This document shows, piece after piece, positions 1 to 5,470 of a stretch of DNA of 5,813 bases. A program made the translations under genes and the position numbers. The stretch is from Bacteroidales bacterium. GTDB lineage: Bacteria > Bacteroidota > Bacteroidia > Bacteroidales > UBA12481. Numbering within the stretch: the first letter of the stretch is position 1; the number at the start of each line of letters is the position of its first letter. The notes beneath the pieces were generated by a model, which worked only from the letters and a program-made list of their open reading frames with translations, had not been told where the DNA came from and did not search any database. Location of the stretch: the NCBI GenBank assembly GCA_021160155.1, contig JAGHDB010000243.1, positions 1 through 5,813 of the forward strand. Direction: 5' to 3'.

Positions 1-413
1 GCCGCAGGCATTTTACCGGCTATCCGGTCGGCTTCACCTCTCCGGCCACTATTTATAAAGGCATAATAGAGAAATTCCAGCGCAACCGGATCATGGTTAT
101 TTAAACTCAAGGCTTTTTTGAAATGGGGTATGGACCTGACAAATTTTTTCTGCCGGAATAATGCGATACCCAGCCGGATGCGCAGGTAATAATAATCCAT
201 TCCCTGCCGGAGACCCTGGTTAGCAATTCTGATCACTTCATCCCAGTTTTTTTCACAATAAGCCTGGTAAGACAAACTGTCAATCTGTTGAAACGAGTAG
301 AACCGGGTTTGATTGTTCCCGGGTGATTGAGCCCCGGCATCCTTTACATTTAAAAGTAACAGCAACATCAGCAGTCCGGTACCAACGGTTTTATATATGA
401 TCATACGACACAT
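1..413 (-). CDS. Secreted/envelope TPR protein, N-terminal part (runs off left edge)
   Basis: A partial gene of 137 visible codons, open to the window edge with no stop. From the ATG at 413 the protein begins M-C-R-M-I-I-Y-K, followed by a hydrophobic stretch (about residues 11-23, rich in Leu) and A-G-A-Q at 26-29, which reads as a signal peptide cleaved before Gln29. Helical repeats follow. Residues 74-109 fit a tetratricopeptide repeat (L-G-I-A-L-F, then the P-H-F-K-K-A-L-S-L-N and D-P ending), with weaker helical pairs at about 42-70 and 110-135. The start is uncertain: ATGs at 413 and 404 both precede the signal peptide, and 404 gives the more usual n-region. An in-frame ATG at 440 lies inside the upstream heptamer array and is closed off by TAG at 441-443. 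TPR modules mediate protein contacts, so the partner and role are unknown. Some Bacteroidota proteins of this shape continue into an outer-membrane barrel, which cannot be judged here. It follows the four-gene block on the same strand after a 106-base gap with no visible terminator. Confidence 0.8.
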   Translation of the reverse strand, partial: MCRMIIYKTVGTGLLMLLLLLNVKDAGAQSPGNNQTRFYSFQQIDSLSYQAYCEKNWDEVIRIANQGLRQGMDYYYLRIRLGIALFRQKKFVRSIPHFKKALSLNNHDPVALEFLYYAFINSGRRGEADRIAGKMPA

Positions 414-421
414 ATCTACTA

Positions 422-512
422 AACATCTAACATCTAACATCTAACATCTAACATCTAACATCCAATATCTAACATCCAATATCCAATATCCAATATCCAA
501 TATCCAACATCC
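422..512. repeat. Heptamer tandem repeat, 13 copies of AAYATCY
   Basis: Thirteen contiguous 7-base units with no insertion or deletion. Copies 1-5 (422-456) are AACATCT, copy 6 is AACATCC, copy 7 AATATCT, copy 8 AACATCC, copies 9-12 (478-505) AATATCC, and copy 13 AACATCC. Only the third and seventh positions vary, both C/T. The two blocks of identical units at opposite ends fit expansion by slippage or unequal exchange from two variants. The array fills nearly the whole gap between the transporter-peptidase stop (520) and the TPR start (413) and ends 8 bases before that ATG. On the minus strand each AGATGTT unit carries an ATG, and the 7-base period puts these in rotating frames that soon meet TAG. 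Similar heptamer arrays are known as STRR elements in cyanobacteria; a function here is not established. Confidence 0.95.
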
Positions 513-519
513 TCTTCTC

Positions 520-2724
520 TTACCGCTCAAGCCAAACCAATTCTCCGGGAGTACCCTTTCCGCGTATTTTGATTTTAAACAGACCGTTATCCGGTACATG
601 GGTCATAAACTCCCGTTCACTCATCCGGTCGTTTCCTATCTGGCAGGTAACTTTTGAACGAATATTCAGCCATTCAGGATCCAGATCATCGTCTATCTCC
701 GTGAAACGGAGTTCAAACCGGGTTTGCAGAAAGAGATAAAAAGGTGCAAGCCAGTCCTGCCACCATCGAATCCATTTGCCGGCAGTAACATTCACGGGAA
801 TTTGATCCTGTATGACAACTTTGCTTTCAAAAATCAGGGGAACCTGAAACTGAGCAAGATAAAACAGATAGAGTGGATTATCCTTTTTTCCGTCATAATG
901 AGTCATATAAAAAACCTGTCCGTCATTTACAAACCAGGCTTTGGCATCTCTTTCGGGGTCAAACAGGCAGGAATTATTAAAGATATCCGTCTGCACTTCC
1001 CATTCAAATCGGCTTTTTTGCTGATCTGAGATGAACACTCCTTTAATTCGCTGGCCCGGTATAAAATGATAACTTCTGGTCATCAGGTTATTCAGCTCGA
1101 GATTAGAAACAGTCTCCTGTTCAAGGGGATAATCAAAAGAGTGAAATGTAATCCCATTGTCGTGATATTGCAGGTAATGGCCAAACGGATATTCAAGGGT
1201 CTTAGAATCCACGTATGGTGTTTGCTGGAACTGAAAGTGGAGATGGGGTTCGGGAGATCTTCCGGAGCTTCCCACCCTGCCCAGTTCCTGGCCGCTAACA
1301 ACATATTGTCCGGCAACCACTTTAACAGAGCCCGGTTGCAAATGAGCATATTTAGAATAGAGTGCTTCTGCATGCCGCAGAATAACCGTGTTACCCCAAT
1401 TCTGGAAAGTATTGGCATCACCCGGAGTATTATCGGGTATACCGTCGATAACGGAATCAACGTATCCACTGGCTGCTGCGAACACCGGTTTTCCATAGCA
1501 GTAATAATCAGGTAATTTAAATCCCTGATCCCGGTATGTTTTGTGATCGGCTCCGGTTTTTTCAAAATCCCAGGCGTGTCTCCATTCGCCCTGATGGGTA
1601 TATTTACCCGAGTGGCCCTGGCTCACTATCCATTTTCCGAGAAACGGCAATGAAAAAAGAAAGGGAGTTTGTTTGCCGAGTCGTTTGCGATAATTGGCTA
1701 CTGCATACAGGTTTTTCTCAGGTGAATTATGTTGAATAACCACCTCCTGCAAGGCATTTGATTTTCTTTGTCTGAATTGCAGAACATATAAAAAAAGCGG
1801 TACGACCATATTAAAAGGGAGTGCATACACTGATAACTGAAACTGGCCGAATAATTGTTCCATGCTGACGGACAGAAAGGTTACCAGCGGTACCAGTAAC
1901 AGGGTCCAACCGAAGGAAGCCCATGAAGGAAGCAAATAAAAACCACCCACAGCGATAGACATCAGGATAAAATTAAAGCCTATATAAGTATAGTTCAGGT
2001 GATTAAGATCTAATCCGATCAATTGATAAAAAATGTAGGCACTGAAAAATCCAACCAGGGAAAGGAGGAAAGCAATTCTTGAATAGATCAGTAAACCAAC
2101 TGCCACGAGTAATCCGGCCGGCAGAGAATATTGAAAAAATACTGCTCCCAATGAGATGATATAAGTTTGCAGAACCTGGGGTATCGGAAGATTATTTAAC
2201 CATTGATAACCTCTTACCAATCCTATTCCCCCGAATTGAAACATCCGATTCCAGTCGAAAATTGAGGCATCACTCAGTTCAAGGGACGAAAACTGTCTGA
2301 CTGCCAGCATCACCACCCATAAACCGATAAGAAAAGGCCAACTCAGGAAAGGCAGTCTGAACCGTAGCATCCATCCCCTGAATGCAATAGTCAGAAAGAA
2401 GGTCAGGAGTGTGGCAAATACCACGGTAAGCAGCAGCGTAAATCCGGGATTAAAATACAATCCTAGCGGCAGGGTAACCAGCACCACGTTATAACTTAGT
2501 ATCCCTTTGGATATCAACACCCTGTCATATCCAAGCCAATGTGCAAGCAGGATAGACAAAGAGGCTCCTGCCAAACCTGCCAAACCTGAAGCGGGTACTA
2601 AAAAGGTAGCCAGGATCAGCAAAGCGGCAAACCAGCCATTATCCGAAAAGAATACCTGGGAATAGGCATTCATCACTCCTCTAACCAGGTAACTGTATTT
2701 GCGTATTTTCTGTTCCAGTTTCAA
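520..2724 (-). CDS. Urea-transporter-family channel fused to M23 metallopeptidase
   Basis: A 734-residue fusion protein. Residues about 25-320 form a urea transporter (UT) fold made of two homologous halves. Each half shows the family signatures: G-I-L-S-Y-N-V (74-80) with L-P-F-L-S-W-P-F (124-131), and the matching Y-I-G-F-N-F (247-252) with L-P-F-N (302-305). About ten membrane segments are visible. UT proteins let urea or similar small polar molecules diffuse across the inner membrane. Residues about 355-515 are an M23 (LytM-like) zinc peptidase: D386 in H-A-W-D-F with a nearby His (H377 or H383), Y-A-H-L with H461, and H-L-H-F with H494 and H496, so the metal and catalytic residues look intact. 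Residues 520-734 match no family I recognise. The start is TTG at 2724, overlapping the upstream TGA by 4 bases. ATG at codon 18 is the alternative, but it would cut into the conserved-looking segment ahead of F-F-S-D-N. Both ends of the channel are Lys/Arg-rich, which predicts a cytoplasmic peptidase. The substrate may not be urea. Confidence 0.9.
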   Translation of the reverse strand: MKLEQKIRKYSYLVRGVMNAYSQVFFSDNGWFAALLILATFLVPASGLAGLAGASLSILLAHWLGYDRVLISKGILSYNVVLVTLPLGLYFNPGFTLLLTVVFATLLTFFLTIAFRGWMLRFRLPFLSWPFLIGLWVVMLAVRQFSSLELSDASIFDWNRMFQFGGIGLVRGYQWLNNLPIPQVLQTYIISLGAVFFQYSLPAGLLVAVGLLIYSRIAFLLSLVGFFSAYIFYQLIGLDLNHLNYTYIGFNFILMSIAVGGFYLLPSWASFGWTLLLVPLVTFLSVSMEQLFGQFQLSVYALPFNMVVPLFLYVLQFRQRKSNALQEVVIQHNSPEKNLYAVANYRKRLGKQTPFLFSLPFLGKWIVSQGHSGKYTHQGEWRHAWDFEKTGADHKTYRDQGFKLPDYYCYGKPVFAAASGYVDSVIDGIPDNTPGDANTFQNWGNTVILRHAEALYSKYAHLQPGSVKVVAGQYVVSGQELGRVGSSGRSPEPHLHFQFQQTPYVDSKTLEYPFGHYLQYHDNGITFHSFDYPLEQETVSNLELNNLMTRSYHFIPGQRIKGVFISDQQKSRFEWEVQTDIFNNSCLFDPERDAKAWFVNDGQVFYMTHYDGKKDNPLYLFYLAQFQVPLIFESKVVIQDQIPVNVTAGKWIRWWQDWLAPFYLFLQTRFELRFTEIDDDLDPEWLNIRSKVTCQIGNDRMSEREFMTHVPDNGLFKIKIRGKGTPGELVWLER

Positions 2725-4070
2725 CTTTTCAAATGATCCGGAATGATTTCCTGTTTCAATATAGTCTCTAGCGACTCTGTTTTTCTTATGATATGTTCCT
2801 CTCCATTCAGGTCAATCAGTACTACATTCGGACGGTAGGTAATAAATTGCATCCATTGGGTCATATTATATGCACCGACTCGGGAGACCACCACCTGATC
2901 CCCTTTTTGCAGCAACGGAACACGGGCTTGTTCACGTATTACATCTATATTCATACAAAGCGGGCCGAACAATGCGGCTTCATCTTTTGTATCCGAGACC
3001 TCCTCAACCGGATGCAACTGGTGGTCATACCAGAAAGCGGTAAACAGAAGGTTCACACCGAAATCAAGAACCAGGGCCTTTCGTCCATCGGCTAATCGTT
3101 TCGTAGCCAGCACCTGACCGGCCAGGTATCCGGCATCATCAATCAATGCCCGGCCGGTTTCAAGGATCAGCACCGGCAGGTGATCACGCTCAAATCCCGC
3201 TCTGAGGAGAGCACCGGTTATGGATTCAGCATATTGATCAAATGAGGGATTGGTATCCGAGGCATTATGATAAGCTCCTTTTAATGTATTCATTGAAGCA
3301 AATCCTCCTCCCATGTCAATGTATTTAATCCGGTGATGATACTTATTTTGAATTTTAATGGCCAGTTTAGCCATTTTGTCTGTTGCCATCTGGTAGGCAT
3401 TGGAGGTCATAATATAAGTACCAATATGGGTATGCAGGCCCGAGAGTTCGAGTTTTCCGCTTTTAATAATTTGGTCTATGGCTTCCATTGCCTCACCATT
3501 TTCATAATTAAATCCGAAGCGGTCCCATCTGGGATAAATCCCGGTATCCATATTAACCCGTATGGCTACCCTGGGTTTATGGGTTGATGTTTCAGACAAA
3601 CGGATGACTGCAAAGAGTTCATCGAAATGGTCAATGTGTATATAAGACTGGTTCTCTATTGCTTTAATTAAATCCGCGTCGCTTTTATCCGGGCCGTTGA
3701 AAATAATTTTCTTTCCTCCTACTCCATTATTCAGCGCTTTATCGTACTCGAATCCCGAAACCACTTCTGCCCATGAGCCTTCCTGATGATAAATCCGGCA
3801 TACGGCATCGAGGTAATTGGTTTTATAGGACCAGGCAAATTGCACATTGGGATACCTGGATGTAAAAGCATCCCGGGCCTGCTGGTACACCTGGCGAATG
3901 GTTTTTTCAGATACCACAAACAGGGGTGAACCATGCCGGCTGAGCAATCCTGAAACCGGAATTCCATCAATTTCAGCAAGCGGTTCCACACCGGGTTGAG
4001 TCCCGGCTTTCCCCGGAACATTGTAAGCCATTCGTTTAATAACGGGGATTTCAAATTTTTTCTTTTCCAT
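2721..4070 (-). CDS. PLP-dependent decarboxylase, DapDC/ODC fold type III, non-DAP substrate likely
   Basis: A 449-residue, full-length member of the fold type III decarboxylases (alanine-racemase-like barrel plus C-terminal beta domain) that includes LysA, carboxynorspermidine decarboxylase and BtrK. Visible motifs: S-Y-K-T-N with K83 as the PLP-binding lysine; S-G-F-E-Y (105-109, the S-x-x-E position); G-L-H-T-H-I-G (211-217, the His that stacks on PLP); M-G-G-G-F (253-257, phosphate loop); E-T-G-R (304-307); G-P-L-C-M-N-I-D (369-376, with catalytic C372 from the partner subunit); and V-G-A-Y (398-401). Family members work as dimers in the cytoplasm. The Arg of the LysA R-P-x-L-Y motif is Thr344 here, and the Glu after the catalytic Cys is Met373. 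Both positions hold the distal end of diaminopimelate, so lysine synthesis is unlikely. The ATG at 4070 has a good Shine-Dalgarno at 4081-4086 and starts 2 bases after the ATP-grasp stop. The substrate is unknown, possibly a product of that ligase. Confidence 0.88.
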   Translation of the reverse strand: MEKKKFEIPVIKRMAYNVPGKAGTQPGVEPLAEIDGIPVSGLLSRHGSPLFVVSEKTIRQVYQQARDAFTSRYPNVQFAWSYKTNYLDAVCRIYHQEGSWAEVVSGFEYDKALNNGVGGKKIIFNGPDKSDADLIKAIENQSYIHIDHFDELFAVIRLSETSTHKPRVAIRVNMDTGIYPRWDRFGFNYENGEAMEAIDQIIKSGKLELSGLHTHIGTYIMTSNAYQMATDKMAKLAIKIQNKYHHRIKYIDMGGGFASMNTLKGAYHNASDTNPSFDQYAESITGALLRAGFERDHLPVLILETGRALIDDAGYLAGQVLATKRLADGRKALVLDFGVNLLFTAFWYDHQLHPVEEVSDTKDEAALFGPLCMNIDVIREQARVPLLQKGDQVVVSRVGAYNMTQWMQFITYRPNVVLIDLNGEEHIIRKTESLETILKQEIIPDHLKS

Positions 4071-4072
4071 TA

Positions 4073-5119
4073 TTATAGTTCTCCTTGTAAAGTAAAACGC
4101 TGATGAGCAGTTACATCCACAATCATATCTATTGAATAGCGAATGAACATAGTACCCACCTTAAACTCTTTAAACGGTTCAACCGGTTGATCAAGGGCGA
4201 GGTGAACCAACGCTTCGGGAAGGTTCTGGCCGGCTCCGACAGCCAGATATACCCAAGCCGGGATTCTTGGATTGATTTCAATCAGAAAATACCGGCCGCC
4301 GGATGTTTTGACCAATTCGAGTTCCATACCGCCTCTCCATCGCGTCTGTGAAATAATCTGATCGGTCAGTTGAAGTAAAAACGGATCTGCAATAGCGATT
4401 CCTCCCCATGCTTTACCCTTATCGGTAATGTACTGTTTTTTCATTGGTACAGCACCAATGGTTTGTCCCTTTCCGTCACCCAAAGCAACCACATTCACCT
4501 CAGTTCCACGAACATATTGCTGAACTATCACCGGAAGCCCCCATTTGGCGCTGATTTTATAATAATACCCCAAAGCTTCTTCAGGGTTGTGTGCCAGATA
4601 GGCATCATAAAATTTTCCCTTGATCATAAAAGGAGCCTCCAATTCACGGCATACTCTGGTTAGATCAGCCGGAGAACTTACCGGGAAACTTTTGGGTACC
4701 AATACATTATACTTTTCACCGAATTGAGGCAGATTTGATTTCATGCGTTCTTCATACTGCTCCATTGTGGGCAGAAAAGTTTGTATGCCTTCTGTTTTCA
4801 GCAGATCAGCCGATTTGATCAACGGGAGTAATTCGGCATCAAAATTGGGTATCAGAACATCAATTCCCTCTTTCTGATGAATCGAACGGATACGATTCAG
4901 CATTCTTTCTACTCCCTGAGAAGGATAAGGAATCAGATAAGTATGATCCACCAGGTCATGTAAATAGGCCCCCGGCTCCAGGTTTTCATAAGCCAATCCG
5001 ATAATTTTTGCCTCAAAAGAGGCGGCCTCCCGCAATCCACGGATAACGGGTATACCAGGACCGGGATTATCCGTATTATTCAACCCGCTAATTGCAATAG
5101 TTATCTTCTTCTTACTCAT
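4073..5119 (-). CDS. ATP-grasp carboxylate-amine ligase
   Basis: A 348-residue ATP-grasp enzyme. Residues 1-120 are a pre-ATP-grasp domain resembling carbamoyl-phosphate-synthase-type ligases (S-G-L-N-N-T-D-N-P-G-P-G at 11-22, R-G-L-R, then an I-P-Y-P-S segment at 63-67). The ATP-grasp fold follows: F-M-I-K-G-K at 164-169 with K167 or K169 for ATP phosphates, V-Q-Q-Y-V-R-G-T-E at 199-207 (the usual E of E-Y-x-x-G-x-E is Gln), M-E-L-E-L at 265-269, and the magnesium motif L-I-E-I-N-P-R at 279-285 with E281 and N283. The family activates a carboxylate as an acyl phosphate and joins it to an amine or another nucleophile. There is no amidotransferase or second synthetase half, so it is not CarB. 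It overlaps the end of the PqqD-like gene by 8 bases, which suggests translational coupling. The acid and amine substrates cannot be read from the sequence; a peptide bond or a carrier-bound aminoacyl product is plausible. Confidence 0.85.
   Translation of the reverse strand: MSKKKITIAISGLNNTDNPGPGIPVIRGLREAASFEAKIIGLAYENLEPGAYLHDLVDHTYLIPYPSQGVERMLNRIRSIHQKEGIDVLIPNFDAELLPLIKSADLLKTEGIQTFLPTMEQYEERMKSNLPQFGEKYNVLVPKSFPVSSPADLTRVCRELEAPFMIKGKFYDAYLAHNPEEALGYYYKISAKWGLPVIVQQYVRGTEVNVVALGDGKGQTIGAVPMKKQYITDKGKAWGGIAIADPFLLQLTDQIISQTRWRGGMELELVKTSGGRYFLIEINPRIPAWVYLAVGAGQNLPEALVHLALDQPVEPFKEFKVGTMFIRYSIDMIVDVTAHQRFTLQGEL
4081..4086 (-). promoter_or_regulatory. Shine-Dalgarno for the PLP decarboxylase gene
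   Basis: The minus strand reads AAGGAG, 10 bases ahead of the ATG at 4070. It lies inside the last codons of the ATP-grasp gene (Q-G-E-L-stop). It is a near-perfect anti-SD match, and it stands out because the other starts in this block (5363, 5119 and the TTG at 2724) have no comparable site. It supports ATG 4070 as the start and suggests this enzyme is translated partly independently of its upstream neighbour. Confidence 0.7.
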
Positions 5120-5363
5120 TAATCAGCAAATTAAATGACTTCAGCATGGATTTGAAATCAATCACTATGCGATCAAATAGTTCCCGGGTTAGATTAAAAG
5201 ATTGACTCAGTGATAAAAATATAGTTTCGGGATCTTTACCTTCGTACAACATTTTTATCAGAATGAGGCCACTCTCATTCAGGGTAAAAGTATCCCCTGT
5301 CTCAGGATCAAATAACGTTCCCTGATCACTGATCTGTAACGAAGGTTTAATTTGGATATCCAT
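5112..5363 (-). CDS. PqqD-like small protein (RiPP recognition element fold)
   Basis: An 83-residue protein that fits the PqqD family over its whole length. Strands at about 3-20 lead to D-P-E-T-G-D-T-F-T-L-N-E-S-G at 19-32, matching the family's 'g..y.LN.tg' core. A helix follows, then a Y-E-G-K-D turn at 40-44, a second helix (E46-F56), and a final helix with V-I-D-F-K-S-M-L (67-74) ending in N-L-L. PqqD proteins are small winged-helix-like folds that bind leader peptides and hand them to modifying enzymes; stand-alone copies also occur with ATP-grasp and kinase-like partners. It has no Cys, no membrane segment and no carrier-protein Ser motif, so it is not an acyl carrier protein. It is the first gene of the four-gene block and overlaps the ATP-grasp start by 8 bases. 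The ATG at 5363 is preceded only by A-rich sequence. No precursor peptide gene is visible beside it. Confidence 0.78.
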   Translation of the reverse strand: MDIQIKPSLQISDQGTLFDPETGDTFTLNESGLILIKMLYEGKDPETIFLSLSQSFNLTRELFDRIVIDFKSMLKSFNLLINE

Positions 5364-5410
5364 TTTGATTACATTTTTGAATCGTTACGCTACATGAAGC
5401 TCCGTAAAAT

Positions 5411-5444
5411 AAGAAAAGCCGTCTCCAATGAGACAGCTTTTCTT
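5411..5444 (-). terminator. Intrinsic terminator downstream of rpsP
   Basis: A hairpin with outer arms AAGAAAAGC (5411-5419) and GCTTTTCTT (5436-5444), inner arms GTCTC/GAGAC, and a 4-base loop. The one non-Watson-Crick position (5420/5435) is C-A when read on the plus strand but a G-U wobble in minus-strand RNA. The stem is therefore a continuous 15 pairs only in the minus direction, where it runs into a T-rich tract (TTTTCTTATTTTA). It lies 26 bases after the rpsP stop and 47 bases before the PqqD-like ATG, so it separates the ribosomal gene from the four-gene block. That block should then have its own promoter or rely on read-through; I see no convincing Bacteroidota promoter in the 47 bases. 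Confidence 0.85.
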
Positions 5445-5470
5445 CAAAAAGGTTTATTCGCTTATTTGCC

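Noticed and set aside
422..512. CRISPR array
   Set aside because: The units are 7 bases and contiguous with no unique spacers, so this is a simple tandem repeat.
724..1739. Open frames of 67-157 codons on both strands inside the transporter-peptidase gene
   Set aside because: They lie wholly within a gene with clear domain motifs in its own frame and show no family features.
2567..2584. 9-base direct repeat CCTGCCAAA in tandem
   Set aside because: It encodes the G-L-A-G-L-A-G segment of the first UT half, a small-residue membrane region normal for the family.
2721..4070. Annotation as lysA (diaminopimelate decarboxylase)
   Set aside because: The catalytic residues fit the fold, but the residues that bind the far end of diaminopimelate are replaced and the context is not lysine synthesis.
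4073..5119. Annotation as carbamoyl-phosphate synthase large subunit (carB)
   Set aside because: It has one ATP-grasp unit of 348 residues, not the duplicated protein of about 1,070 residues, and no carA neighbour.
5364..5410. Possible promoter for the four-gene block (a TATTTTAC stretch resembling TAnnTTTG)
   Set aside because: It overlaps the terminator arm, has two mismatches to the Bacteroidota -7 element and lacks a clear TTTG at the right distance upstream.
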